Shown here one piece after another: positions 12,310-23,655 of a DNA stretch of 64,000 nucleotides (position 1 is its first letter; every line of letters starts with the position of its first letter). Under the pieces are notes generated by a model. It was not told the origin of the DNA. It did no database searches and saw only the letters and a program-made list of their open reading frames with translations. The position numbers and the translations under genes were made by a program. The stretch covers positions 91,521,488 through 91,585,487 of the forward strand of contig NC_082692.2 in assembly GCF_949987515.2 (NCBI RefSeq), in the 5' to 3' direction. The stretch comes from Delphinus delphis. Its lineage: Eukaryota > Chordata > Mammalia > Artiodactyla > Delphinidae.

Positions 12310-12555
12310 TGATAGTAGCAGCTATCATTGACAAAGTGCCTGCTGGATGATAGGTGTATTGCTAAGTATGCCATATGCATTATTTCATTTAATCCTAAAC
12401 AGTAACCCATGTGGTGGCCATTACCTTACCCATTTTGTGGATGAGGAATCTGAAGCCAGGCAAGTTAATGCAAAACTTATATGCATGGATGGCGCCAGAA
12501 TTCAAAGCAAGCTTCCCTGTTTTCATACCTAGCTGTTACACCACATCGCCTCTAG
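12310..12555 (-). repeat. MIR SINE, antisense, near full length
   Basis: Antisense MIR blocks in order: GACAAAGTGCCTGCTGGATG, TTATTTCATTTAATCCTAAA, CATTTTGTGGATGAGGAATC, AGCCAGGCAAGTTAATGCAA, then a tail ending TAGCTGTTACACCACATCGC. This includes the complement of the tRNA-like head. Two overlapping short plus-strand frames here are by-products of the repeat. Confidence 0.85.
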
Positions 12556-14101
12556 TGTTAAACCCCAGTTTCCATTTAATGGAAAAAAATTAACTGGACA
12601 ACAAACTGATAAAACATGCCTTTTCTGTTCTAGAAATTGGAAAAGACATCTCTTCTCATATGAGGTGGTCAGTCAGGGCACATGGTCTGAAGTGCAAGTG
12701 TTTTTTCAGGCATGGGGCATTACACATGCTGGGCTTTGGCAGAGCTTTTGTAACCAATGGGATCTTAGAAGTCCAAGTCCAAGCAGCTGCTGATGCTTGA
12801 GCCACCCTAAAATATTCCAGCTGAACTTTTCAGGAATCCTCCTAGAAATGATTCATTGCCTTCCAAGGTCATTCATTCCACCTTTGGATCATTCAGAAGC
12901 TGTCACGGCATTTCCTTGCTTGTGAGGCATGCAGTGTCACCTTGGACAGACCCATCCTTTTTAAAGGAAGATTCACTAAAAAGTGAGAATAATTAAGAGT
13001 TGTCATATCATGACAAACGTCGGTCCCTACAAGACCCCCAGAGTAGGCTGCATTGGTCACTGATGGGTAAGGGATCAATTTGCATAAGGCCACTGGGATA
13101 CTTTGTGAGTAAAATGTCCTACATCCTCTGATTTCAAACTGGTGAAATTGCCTAAACCAAGATGTTTTTGTTTAAAAGACATGCAGAGGCACACACATAC
13201 ATTGGTTTTTGTTCCTGCTATTAAAAAAAACGTTCTGCCCCTCTCTAACTTCCACATATCCTTCAACCATCATGTGCCCCTAAGTCTTCCCTTTCTTAAC
13301 TTAAGCATCTCTCTTTTCTTCAGTCACCCCTCCTAAGGTAAGATTTAATGCTCATATGCTTCTCAAGTGTTCTTGCTGCTTTATACCTCATTTTTAAGTT
13401 CTCTTGCATAAAACCTACTTCAGAAGCTCAGCTCTGGTATGAGGATTACTCCCTCACACTCTAGAACAGCAAAGAATGATACTTTCTCTCTCTCATTCCT
13501 AAAACCATGCTTGTATCCAAGTCACCAAGAGTGTACTACTATCTTGTACAGCCACATCACACAGCTGTCTTTTGAGTTAACTGTCAAGGCCACAAAACCC
13601 CTTTGATGCACTGCTGCACTTTAATGTACTATTTCTTCTTCACCCTTCATTTTATAGTTGGTATTACAGGCTCAAGATCCAAAGTCTAGGCTGGAGCTTA
13701 TCCTGTCAGATTCTGTCTATACCTTTGGTTTGTTGCCACCTTGGTATTTCTATTCTGCCCTCCAGAATATTCCCAATCTCTTGTTTTTTTAATCCACACA
13801 TTAACCAAGGACACCTTCTTAATTCAAGCATGGCATAGCTGGTTAGAGACAGAGATTCTTTCTGTGGCTGTGGATCTCAATGGTACCTAACTAGCAAGAT
13901 ACATGCCCCCAATTTCTCTTAATAAAATGTTCAAAATATTTAGGGGAGGCTGCTCAAAGTAAAATGGTAAACGCTGATGAGAGTGGGTCTGTAAGAGATT
14001 TTTAAAACATTCAAAATCTTCAACACTTATTTGTTGAGTGGTTAAATTGTAGATCCTAATTTCACCTTTTATATTCTTTAATGTCAACATTCCTCCAACA
14101 C
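12556..14101. other. unassigned non-coding stretch
   Basis: About 1.5 kb without a recognised gene or repeat. At 13324-13337 a 14-base segment lies between a good acceptor-like tract (CTCTCTTTTCTTCAG) and a consensus donor (AAG/GTAAGA). A lone pair of splice-like signals this close is likely to be chance. Confidence 0.5.
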
Positions 14102-15180
14102 TCATTCATTCAATGAACTGTTACTAAGTACTTACTACGTACCAGGTGTGTGTTAAGCTACAAAGACAAGTAAGGCAGGCAATCTTCTCTTTAATGAGCA
14201 CCTAGCCCGGTTACAGTGGTAGGAACAAAGGAGAGGACACTCAATGAAAATGCAACTACGATGCAGCACACAGAACTGTGAGAGCACAAAAGAAAGAGCT
14301 AACTCTGCCCAAAATTTGTGTGTAGAGCTGAGAGTCGGGAGAACGTCCTGGAGAGGTTAATATTTCAGCCGAATTCTGCAGGGGAAGTGAGACTTAGCCA
14401 GGTGAAAAGGAGGGGACCAACATTTTCCACTAGAAGAAGCTACAGAAAGTACAGCTTGCCTGGGTTAGGGCAAGTCATTGAGTACAGTGCAAATGCAGGT
14501 AACTGGGACACGGTATTGAAAGGTGAGTCAGGAGAGGCAGACAGAGGACATGTAATAGTGACCCTCAGGTGCCATTTCATGACATTGAGACTCTACTTAT
14601 AATTTGAAGAGCAAAGAAGGATTTGGAGACTAACAGGATCAGATTTACATTTTAACAAGATCATCCAAGTTGCAGGGAAGGAAAGGCATCAGAAGTGGGT
14701 GATATTAGAGCAGAAAGGTCATTTAGGAGATGTTATATAATCTAGGTGGAAATAATTATGGTGTTAACTCAGACAATGGTTTGGAAAGAGTGGGATGAAT
14801 CCCAAAGATATTAAAGAGGTACGTCTACATATTTTAGTAACTTTCTGCATGAAGTAGAAGAGGGAGAAGTTAGGAAAGAAGGCTAGTCTTCTGCCTTAGG
14901 AAACTGGTGGAAGATAACCCTATTGACTAAAGCAGGAAGCTAGTGCAGAAGACAGGTTAGGGATGTGCGTTGATGGGACACACAGGAAGAGGTTTGTTGT
15001 GGCCACGCTGAGCCAGTGGTAGTGGGGCATTAGGATGGAGATGTCAAGGAGACAATCAGTAGAGAAATGTGGATAGGACTTAGGAGGCATCAGTGTCAGT
15101 TAGCTGAATCCATAGGAGTAGACGTTATCTCCCAGGGACCTAAACAGAACGAGAGTAAGAAAAAGAATACAGCAGAGAAT
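14102..15180 (-). repeat. long L2 (LINE2) copy, antisense
   Basis: Just over 1 kb matches the antisense L2 3' region in order. It opens with CATTCATTCAATGAACTGTT and CTACGTACCAGG. A central block includes GGAGAGGTTAATATTTCAGC and GGATCAGATTTACATTTTAA (consensus 'gatcagatttgcgttttag'). The far end is GTAGACGTTATCTCCCAGGG. This is unusually long for an L2 in this window. It has no intact ORF2 and the 94-codon frame at 14318-14602 is a by-product. Confidence 0.75.
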
Positions 15181-16974
15181 AAAGTCTGCTGAGCATTGCT
15201 AATGCTAACTTATTATCTCTACATAGTAGTTTTCTATGTAATATCAAAATAATCTGTTTTAGTCAAATAACTAAAACCAATAAAAAGAAGTATTCCAGGG
15301 GTTGACTATACAGGGATAAGGAAGAAATAAACAAAACAGACTAATGCAATTTTTAACACATGTATACTTTGTTCTTTAAAACACCTGGGAAGGTTATTTT
15401 CTTGAACCAAAAAATATGTTCTCCTCCATTTTTCTTGACACAAACAACTCTCTTGGTCTATATTTTGTTTTGAAACATTTTCAGACATTGGTGGAATTTT
15501 ACTTTACAAGAAAAAAAATCAGCACAGGTTCACAGATAAAAGGCATGTGAACATGGCATCAGGTATACAATAGGATACAGTGAAGACTGAAAAACTGGAA
15601 CACTGAAGCCCCAGTTAAAGGGGGCAGATGCTACTTAGCTCGTGGCCCTTGATGCCATAGAGCAACTCAGGCCCCATTTTGCAAGTTCTCCATTTTTAAA
15701 GCAGAAACAAAAACTCTGGATTTATATGGGATTTTGGTGGGGAAGAACTATTTAAAAATGTTAGGAAGCCCAATACAGGCCAATTTTTCAAATTAAACAC
15801 ATATGCTGGCCACTAGTCTCCAAATTTTAGTTGAGGCCCTTGATAAGCAAATTCCTAAAAACTGATAGTTAGTTGTTCCCCAAATCTCAGTGCCAAGTAT
15901 AAAATTTCAACCAGTTAATGACATATTTAAGGCACAAATGCAAATGCAAATGTTTCATTTCCAGCTTCTGGATGACTTGTAAGACTTCGTACACATCTCA
16001 CCCTTCACTCTGCCCAGATCCCAAAGTGATTTCACCTCCTTGTGGCCACCAGGATGAGCATGCATTTTAAGTGGCTGATAAATACAGGCATCTTTCTGCT
16101 GAGAATTTGTCACTGTGATTAATTAAAGACCCAAGTGTAGGAGGGAAACTTCTGTATTCTTCCCTGTGCAGTGATTTTTTTTTTTTTTTGAGAGAGTATC
16201 TTATCACAATTAAAATCCAGTTCACAGTTTACCAAAATTTTTCCCGGCAAACACGACAGCATTCATAATGCCAAAGCAGTGTAGAGGAGCTGACATCCTG
16301 TTCACTGCTTGACTGCACGTTAAATTCCCACATGAAAAGCAGTCCGTACCCAGATAAACATGGTTTGGGGGAACTTAAAATGGCTTGTGCAAGATTAAAC
16401 ATGTCATTTTAAAAGGATTTTCCTTCAGGAATGCCTTTTCCTCCAACTGTGGAAGTAATTCAAGGGGTTCCTACCATTTCTTATTTGAGTTCTCTTATAT
16501 CTGCGTTTGACGGTCACCTAGATTTCTGTGGAAAGGCTGGGAAGTGTTAAGGAATTATTTTACTATAAACAGCCAGTTGGACAAGCAACAAGCATTTATT
16601 AAGTACCAACTACTAAAAAGAAGAGAGGGAGGGAAGGAGACACAAAGGAAGAAACAACCAAGAAACGTAATACTGGCCCTTAGGAAGCTTGCTGTCTGGT
16701 TGCACTGGCAGCCATATACCAACCTGAGAATACTTTTAAAGGAACAAATCACAATTTTTGACTACCAACATGTGCAAGCAGTGCTGTAAAGTAGAATGCG
16801 CCAGCCGTGCTACAAACTTGAGCCAATGTGAAAGTGACAAAACACTTTCTACAGAAACGTGAGTACTTCCTTTTGGCATGGACTTTTTTTTAAAGCTACC
16901 ACTTGAACGTTCATTAAATCTCAGGAATGAACCTGAGCACTCTGCATGCAGGAGTCTCCAAAACTAGTTGGTAA
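15181..16974. other. mostly unassigned stretch; possible conserved non-coding block
   Basis: No gene recognised. Two overlapping octamer words (ATGCAAAT at 15938 and 15944) precede a repeat-free block (15960-16440) with homeobox-like AT cores (ATTAATTAAAG near 16119). A 15-base T run lies at 16175-16189. A weak antisense L2 terminus may lie at 16575-16700 (AAGCATTTATTAAGTACCAA). Conservation cannot be measured from one sequence. Confidence 0.4.
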
Positions 16975-17130
16975 ATATATAATTACTCTCACCATTCACT
17001 TGAGGAGTTTGAAGTTAGAGAGGTCGAGTAACTTACTGAGAATCACACAATCAGCAAACTGGGATTTGTCTCCAGTTCTGCCTGACTCAAAACCAAGAGT
17101 TTTAATTACCAGGTGACACGGTTCAGTACC
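16975..17130 (-). repeat. MIR SINE fragment, antisense
   Basis: Blocks AGAGAGGTCGAGTAACTTAC, AATCACACAATCAGCAAACT, GGGATTTGTCTCCAG and CTGCCTGACTCAAAACC match the antisense tRNA-side half of MIR. Confidence 0.75.
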
Positions 17131-17864
17131 TGTAACATTGTTTGGCACAAATATGTGATCAAAGAATATTTTCTTGGAGAGGTATTTATCACTAGCCACA
17201 AAGATTTGTCTCACCCCTCCCAAAAATGCCTTTGTGATTTAAATATTTTGAATCAGTACAATGCTTGAAAAAAGACATTATGATGTCACGCATTATTAAA
17301 TATAACACTTTAATAAACTCACTGTCTTTCTAGCCACATTTAAAAAATCCTACTTGAAATATCTTGACAATTTTTACCATGCCTTCTGAAAACAAGTATT
17401 TCTAAATTAAGTTACATTCAGAAAATAATTATCTGATGTTTGGCAAAGGAACATATAGATAAGGTTTTAGAAGGCTGCTTGTCCTTGGCCAAATCACTGT
17501 CCTTCACTGATATCAATTTCAGGGACTGTCCCATGAGAGTGCAACTTCCAGGTTTGCAAGTCTATGGTTCTGTGATTTGGAAACATCAAGTATAGTTTCA
17601 GATCAGCAAGTGAATAAAGGAATCTTTGTTACTTACAGGTCTTGAGGCAACATGGAGCCAGTGTGGATGGATGGAAAACCAGGACTCCTTGACCCACTTG
17701 GGGAAGAAGGACAATGGTCAAAGAAACTAATCCGTCTGTAGGGGCTACCAGAGTCCAAGGCCACAGCTAGTTAAAACATCATAATTTGGATATAAAAACA
17801 TAAAAGCCGTTTAAATAGCTGGCAGCCTTCTGGTTTAGACCCAGTGGGAGTTTTCCTAACGGAG
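17131..17864. other. unassigned non-coding stretch
   Basis: No gene or confident repeat. A weak MIR-like word set occurs near 17475-17530 (CTTGTCCTTGGCCAAATCAC). Confidence 0.5.
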
Positions 17865-17925
17865 CCAATACAGTTCTACACATAGTAGGTACTCAGTAAG
17901 TATTTGTTGGATGAATGAATAATTT
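17865..17925 (+). repeat. L2 3' terminus, sense
   Basis: A short relic of the L2 end: CACATAGTAGGTACTCAGTA followed by AGTATTTGTTGGATGAATGA. Confidence 0.7.
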
Positions 17926-18714
17926 CCCCCTTATCTTTTATGAGAAAGCAAGTTCAGCACAACAAAGGGACGATGGAGGTCTGCTTCTGGGGAAGAAACC
18001 TAAGAGTTCAAGGGCAGATGTGCTTTCAGAGTTTCATAAAGTAGAGGATCCTTGTTGATGAATCAGTGCCCAGGGCTCTATATCTCCCAGACATCTAGCT
18101 GATGTGATGGACATTTTAAAGGAAGGTAATTTACGAGATCATTATAAGAAAATCAAGTTTGGATTTACACTCCAAACCAACAGTCAAAACTTTTATTTTC
18201 AATGATGTCATCTCTGAATTATTTTGACTTCTCAAAGATTAATTACTTTGGGAAAAGAGTGTTTATAACAGTGCAAAAAGATATTTTCTGTCAATGAGTA
18301 TTGGACAAGAAGGCAGAAAATCTAGCGCTACTGCATTCAGCAAGCTAGGGCCAGGGGGTCTGATCTAGCAATGGGGATGGACATGAGCAAGCACTAGCTG
18401 TGTGTTCTGGAATCCCAACACGGAGCTAGAAATCGTGGCAGGACTCCATTCTTGGGATGTGTGTACGGGAGGAGAAAGGAGGAGAAGCAAGGCATGCTTT
18501 AGTTCTAACAGTAGAATCAGCATGGTACACAGTGAAGGTAAGTAAAGTGACTTTCATAGCCTCCCAGAAGCTTCTGTGGGCCTGACAGATCCTTATGGAA
18601 GTAGGGCTCTAAGGAGGTAACTTAGAAGCTTAGTCATTGTTACCGTGACTCTGGTCCTGAAGCTGGTGTACGGCTGGCAAAAGGCATTTAATGCCATCAA
18701 TTTGTCCCTGCTTC
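17926..18714. other. unassigned non-coding stretch
   Basis: No gene or repeat recognised over about 790 bases. Confidence 0.5.
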
Positions 18715-18790
18715 TTTCCAATAAACATTTACTGAAAATGGATGATGTACTAGACACTCTGCATACAAAGTTGAAATGGATTAAGATACA
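18715..18790 (-). repeat. L2-like terminus, antisense (weak)
   Basis: CCAATAAACATTTACTGAAA and ATGTACTAGACACTCTGC resemble the antisense L2 terminus. It is short and diverged. Confidence 0.4.
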
Positions 18791-19799
18791 AAGATTCACC
18801 ACCTCAAAAATCCCATACCAATCCTCCAGGGGAAGGATTAATTAATCTACATTTTAATGAGGACCTTTCAGGGAAATATCAGAGGATCCAGGTGTGAAAA
18901 AATGATAGAAAGACGCAGGAACTAAAAAATACTCTTGGGCCTGAGTTCTGGTTCATATTCTGTGGAAGACTAATAAATAATTTGATTCTGGGAATAGGCG
19001 AAGTGAAAGTTATGGCAGTTATAAAGTTGTAGGAAAGGGTGGGTTCAGGAATTTTACTGGGCATGGCAAACTGACTGGCTTATTTAGAACTGATTTGTTT
19101 TATGAAGGAATAATTAGACATAAAGTAGGAAAGGAAGGAATAGGAGAAGCTGATGATGACACTGGAAATCTGAATTAAGATACAGAACAATAACAGGGGG
19201 GCACTGTAGATTCCAGAACAGGAAGGAGATACAAAGAAAAGGATGTTTATGGAAGACTGTTCTGGCAGGTGTGTGCGGGATGGATTGGCAGAGGGAGGAG
19301 AGATGACAGAGACACACTGAGAAGCTATTTTAGGAACAGCTGTGAGGTTTTCATCTAGGGCAGTGGTCCTTATTTTCAAATGATAAAATGCTCTAATGGA
19401 CAGTCTAATTTGGAAGACTAGAAAAATAAAATAATTATGTTGGTTCTCACCTCTCCCTTGAATTCCTTCTTCCAGAATATGGGAATATTTATAGGAGCTT
19501 AGGTATAACCTAAACATTTTTTATAGAAAACTATTATTTGGCAGCTGGACACAAGAAAGGAGATTGTCTTTGCTCATTCCTTCGTCCACTCCCATGTAGC
19601 ATCAGACAAGATGCTGAGAGATTGAGAAAATGTTTGAAAAGCATATGTGCCAGGGAATCTGTAAATTAGAATTCTCTAACCAGGTCCCCAGGGGCCAGGA
19701 TGAACTTCTAATGACTCAAAGAGAAATGACATTACTATTTGTAATAGTAAATGATGATAATGACGATGACAATGTTCACCTTTTAGGAAAAAACTAAAT
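18791..19799. other. unassigned non-coding stretch
   Basis: About 1 kb with no recognised repeat. A 145-codon minus-strand frame (19080-19517) has no recognisable motif. Its biased, Ser/Ile/Phe-rich composition is typical of AT-rich non-coding DNA read backwards. Confidence 0.5.
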
Positions 19800-19960
19800 G
19801 TACTATAAACCACGCCCTGGAGGCATTTCACACACAGTGGCTGTATAAGATGAACCTGACTTTTAAGTAGTTTAAAAGACTTGCTTAAGCTCTCAGCTTA
19901 TAAAAAATAGTCTGGATTTGAACATAGGTGTGTTTGTGTCTATAGTACAATGTTCCCACT
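19800..19960 (-). repeat. MIR SINE, antisense (diverged)
   Basis: ACTTGCTTAAGCTCTCAGCT, GTCTGGATTTGAACATAGG and CAATGTTCCCACTGCATTG follow the antisense MIR order. Confidence 0.55.
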
Positions 19961-20100
19961 GCATTGTTCCATTAATTGGGAGAATGACAGAAAAAGGACA
20001 CAGTGTCTCATAAGCTTGGAAAATATAGTTTATGGTCAGATTCTAGTTCTACAGTGTATGATTAAGATATCTGAAATCTGCCCTCCATGTTTGAGGTCAC

Positions 20101-20748
20101 AGACCTTTTTTTTTTTTTTAACATCTTTATTGGAGTATAATTGCTTAAAATGGTGTGTTAGTTTCTGCTTTATAACAAAGAGAATCAGCTGTACATATAC
20201 ATATATCCCCATATCTCTTCCCTCTTGCATCTCCCTCCCTCCCACCCTCCCTATCCCACCCCTCTAGGTGGTCACAAAGCACTGATCTGATCTCCCTGTG
20301 CTATGTGGCTGCTTCCCACTAGCTATCAGTTTTACATTTGGTAGTGTATATATGTCCATGCCACTCTCTCAGTTTTGTCCCAGCTTACCCTTCCCCCTCC
20401 GCATGTCCTCAAGTCCATTCTCTAGTAGGTCTGCATCTTTATTCCCGTCCTGCTCCTAGGTTCCTCATGATCAATTTTTTATTTATTTATTTATTTTTTT
20501 GTGGTACGCGGGCCTCTCACTGTTGTGGCCTCTCCCGTTGCGGAGCACAGGCTCCGGACACTCAGGCCCAGTGGCCATGGCTCACCAGCCCAGCCGCTCC
20601 GCGGCACGTGGGATCTTCCTGGACTGCGGCATGAACCCGTGTCCCCTGCATCGGCAGGCGGACTCTCAACCACTGCGCCACAAGGGAAGCCCCATGATCA
20701 TTTTTTTTTTTTTTTTTTTTAGATTCCATATATCTTCATAGACCTTTT
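20101..20748 (-). mobile_element. young L1 3' end, antisense, with TSD and nested SINE
   Basis: A 5'-truncated cetacean-type L1 on the minus strand. Its poly(A) appears as the T run at 20105-20119, followed by CATCTTTATTGGAGTATAAT and the 3' UTR words TCTCTTCCCTCTTGCATCTC and TAGGTGGTCACAAAGCAC. The element continues beyond a nested SINE to AGATTCCATATATCTTC near 20738. The target duplication AGACCTTTT stands at 20101-20109 and 20740-20748, so both ends are defined. The body without the SINE is only about 400 bases. Confidence 0.95.
20466..20700 (-). mobile_element. CHR-type tRNA-derived SINE (short form) nested in L1
   Basis: Reverse complement of the cetacean SINE. The A-rich tail appears as TTTATTTATTTATTTATTTT on the left, then GTGGTACGCGGGCCTCTCAC, and the tRNA-like head ends in CACAAGGGAAGCCCC. 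The Pol III B box is present as GGCATGAACCCGTG (complement). The 8-base duplication CATGATCA flanks it at 20466-20473 and 20693-20700, so the SINE body is 20474-20692. It lies inside the L1 and is therefore younger than that insertion. Two short plus-strand frames here are SINE by-products. Confidence 0.95.
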
Positions 20749-21404
20749 ATGGAAATAGAGATGCCAATATTTAGCGAATTTGAATGTGTTGTCTAATATT
20801 GATAAACAAAAATCTGAGATGAAAATCTGTTTCATCCGTGTTTTGGGAGAATGACCAATATCTTTGGAGAAACATCAGAGATAAGTAAGAGGCTATCTCA
20901 TCACACATTATTTCTCTAGCAAGCAGTCTCTTACCTGTGGACACTTAGCCAATATTATAATAGACTTGTCGGAAGCCTAGTGGAAATAAAAATTTATGAG
21001 GCACTACTTTATCTTTGAAGTAATTCAGACTTCGAACTTTTGAAGAGATCGGTTCTGCATAATTTAATAAAATGCAAAACCTTAACCACATTTTATTTGT
21101 ATATTATATAAACGGGAAAATATCTTTAATTGTTTAAACAATAAATCTGCTGCCCTCATCAAGAGCTCGCTCCATCCTACCCCCTGGTCAGTCCGCTGGG
21201 TTATCTTCCACTCATCCTCCTTGAAGGTGCCTGTGTATCTGCTGGAAATGCTGCCCTCACTTCCCAGGCAGCATAAGGCCTTCTGATCCACTTCACCATC
21301 TCCCTGTCCAACATCTTGCCCAAGCCTCGATGACAGCAGCTACATCATCACTGGCTTTATATTAGAGAATAGCAACATGAGCTAGAGAAGTGCACCAGTC
21401 CTTG
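20749..21404. other. unassigned non-coding stretch
   Basis: No gene recognised. The stretch from 21140 to 21350 is GC-richer and pyrimidine-rich in an L2-like way, but no ordered consensus blocks could be assigned. Confidence 0.45.
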
Positions 21405-21488
21405 TTTGCACCACTTGAGGGTAACCCAGCTGAAATTCCAATCCCGGCTGGTCAAATTCTAGGGCCCATACTCTTAACCACTGCGTGA
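21405..21488 (-). repeat. MIR SINE fragment, antisense
   Basis: GAAATTCCAATCCCGGCTGG and CATACTCTTAACCACTGCGT match the antisense tRNA-side end of MIR. Confidence 0.5.
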
Positions 21489-21499
21489 GGTCTTTACAG

Positions 21500-21585
21500 G
21501 ACACACACTTTATATATTTTTGCATCTCGGAACTTAGCAAGATACCAGACATGTCAGTGGGACTCAATGAAGAAATGAACAAATA
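21500..21585 (+). repeat. L2-like 3' terminus, sense (weak)
   Basis: GGAACTTAGCAAGATACC, GTGGGACTCAATGAAG and AATGAACAAATAC resemble a decayed L2 end. Confidence 0.35.
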
Positions 21586-22078
21586 CTTTGAATTAGAAGG
21601 GGGCTTTAGCTGCAGCCCACACCATGGTTACAACCTACCCAGATGGACTGTCAGACAGCGAGTGAAAAGGCAACAATAATTGAATACCTCCTTTACACCA
21701 TCTTCTGGAGGAAAATTAAGTTTAAAAAGGTACTTTGAAGAAAGCTCTCTCCTTGTCTGTTCCCACTGCTCACCTCCTCACACCCCAATAACAATAGTAG
21801 CTGGCTCGCTTTGCTGAGGTCTCTTTTGCCATGTGCCAGATCTCTTTCCCCCAGATACCGTAAGGAGAGGCCTTCACTCAAAGCTTTCAACAGTTTTCTA
21901 CTTTTCTACATGTTTAATCAAAAACTCATCTCAGCTATAGATCTCTCTAATCCAGTCTTATTCCTCATTATTTCCCCAAATGCATCTTTTAATTTCCACA
22001 GTCACAAAAATATACCACTCTTACAATTCTCCTGAATCTCATTTTGTAGTCTCTTTATAATTTTCTGAGTAATGCAAG
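21586..22078. other. unassigned non-coding stretch
   Basis: No gene or confident repeat. Confidence 0.5.
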
Positions 22079-22383
22079 GGTCGGCAAACTACATCCTTCC
22101 GCTTGTTTTTATACTGCCTGAAGAAGAATCATTTTTAAATTTTAAATGGTTAAAAAAAAATCAAAAGAAGAGTACTATTCTATGACATGTGAAAATGATA
22201 TGAAATGCAAGATTCAAAATCTGTAAATAAAGTTTGATTGCAACACAACCAATTTGTTTATACGGTATCTAAGGCTGATTTTATGCTGTAACAGTAGAGA
22301 TCAGTAAGTTACAACAAAGACCATTTGGCCCAGAAAGCCCAAAATATTTACAATCTGTACTTTATGGGAAAAGTTTGCCAGCC
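22079..22383. mobile_element. non-autonomous hAT DNA transposon (Charlie/MER type)
   Basis: A 305-base element with terminal inverted repeats still visible: GGTCGGCAAACT at the left and AGTTTGCCAGCC at the right. Internal landmarks are TTTTTATACTGCCTGAAG, CATTTGGCCCAGAAAGCCC and AAAATATTTACAATCTGTAC, which match a common mammalian hAT MITE. I cannot be sure of the exact family name. No transposase is present. A second partial copy of the same family is at 36215-36345. Confidence 0.75.
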
Positions 22384-22404
22384 TCTAGGATAATGGGATA
22401 AAAC

Positions 22405-22605
22405 AATGATGCCCAATTGTTGAGTATCTACTCTGCATGAGACACATGTCTATCCATTTGTTATTTCATTGAGACCTCCCATCTGGGGGAGATAGGAATT
22501 ATTTTCTCAAATTGTAAATAAGAGACTAGGACTAAACAACTACACTAAAACGTTTTAGAAGTAGAAGCAGAACTAAAATCTTTTGGACTCCACAGCTCAT
22601 TCATG
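22405..22605 (-). repeat. MIR SINE, antisense
   Basis: Antisense MIR order: GTTGAGTATCTACTCTGCAT, TTATTTCATTGAGACCTCCC, AATTGTAAATAAGAGACTAG, and TCTTTTGGACTCCACAGCTC. It begins about 20 bases after the hAT element. Confidence 0.75.
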
Positions 22606-23404
22606 GTTTTTCCTCTGTGATGAGCTCTCTCTTCATAGTCTTGAGAACAAATGAACACATCAATGAGTGCGAAATCACACAGTACACGTTGAATACATAA
22701 GCAATGTGGGATGCCAAGTAATGAAGTGGCCCTAGAGAAATCCAGCCAATTCAGAAAGAGTCTTTGCATCAGTACAGCTTCTTGGTCTCCTTCTTCTCAA
22801 TTCCTAACTGTACCTGGCACATAGCTTCTTTTGGGGGGGGGGGGCGGGGGGGGTGGTTAAACATTAAACAATTGCAGATCATTTCAGGTAGAACTTCAGA
22901 ATTACTTTTTATCAGTTTTGTCTTTTACCTGGTGATCAATTTGTTCTTTAAAAGAAAAGATTTTTAAAAGTACAATATTGTTCCTTGAATTCCATATGAC
23001 AATTTTAAAATCAGTGTTTCATACCACTGAGCTGTCTGAGTTACCTAGGGTCACTGTCCTTTATTTTCCAGGACATATGGAATGTATTAAAGAGAAAAAG
23101 ACAAAGAAAAAAGCTCATTTTTTCCCCCTAAGCACCCATATCTGAATCTCACGTCAAAACTAAGGAGAATCTACAGTGATATGGAAAGTAAACAAAAGAA
23201 ATCCAACCAAGATAACATAGGTAAACCTGTGTGATTTTTTGTGTGGCCCAGGTGAAACTGATGCATTCTCACTACTAGTTAATTCTGGCTCATATTTAGA
23301 AATAACTGACAGAGTGGCAGGTCCCAAGCTTAATCCTTGTAAAGGTAACTGACCCTTAAGAGAACAGTATTATTTTTCCATAGCTATCTTTTGGACTTGC
23401 CTCT
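22606..23404. other. unassigned stretch with a long G tract
   Basis: No gene. A near-pure G run of about 21 bases (22833-22853, one C interruption) stands between T-rich sequences. CTTTATTTTCCAG at 23060-23072 is acceptor-like, but the sequence after it does not read as a convincing exon. Confidence 0.5.
22833..22853 (+). repeat. poly(G) tract
   Basis: Twelve G, one C, eight G, then TGG. It can form a G-quadruplex on the plus strand. Homopolymers like this are also a common site of sequencing and assembly error, so the length is uncertain. Confidence 0.9.
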
Positions 23405-23655
23405 AATAATGAGAGCCAACGTTTATTGATTATCACCACGTTTTATGCTCTCCACATATATTAATTTATTTAATCCTCACAATGGCATTGTGAGGTGGGT
23501 AATGTTCATATTAACCCCATTTCACAGATGAATAAGCAAAAGTATAGGGAGGCTGGGGGACTTGCCTACTGCCCTTCAGTTAGTGACGGAGCCAGTACTG
23601 AACAAAAGTAACTCAGAGTGTGCACCCCTAACCACATGATACACTGCGTCTGGCT
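23405..23655 (-). repeat. MIR SINE, antisense, near full length
   Basis: One of the best preserved MIRs here: GAGCCAACGTTTATTGATTA, TTTAATCCTCACAATGGCAT, CCCATTTCACAGATGAATAA, CTTGCCTACTGCCC, then the head complement GTGCACCCCTAACCACATGA. Confidence 0.9.

Noticed and set aside
19080..19517. 145-codon minus-strand frame
   Set aside because: No recognisable domain and a composition typical of AT-rich non-coding DNA.
20491..20741. Several overlapping 60-80-codon frames rich in Leu, Pro, Arg and Ser
   Set aside because: The same frames recur at 27.7, 36.4 and 43.9 kb because they are translations of the CHR SINE.
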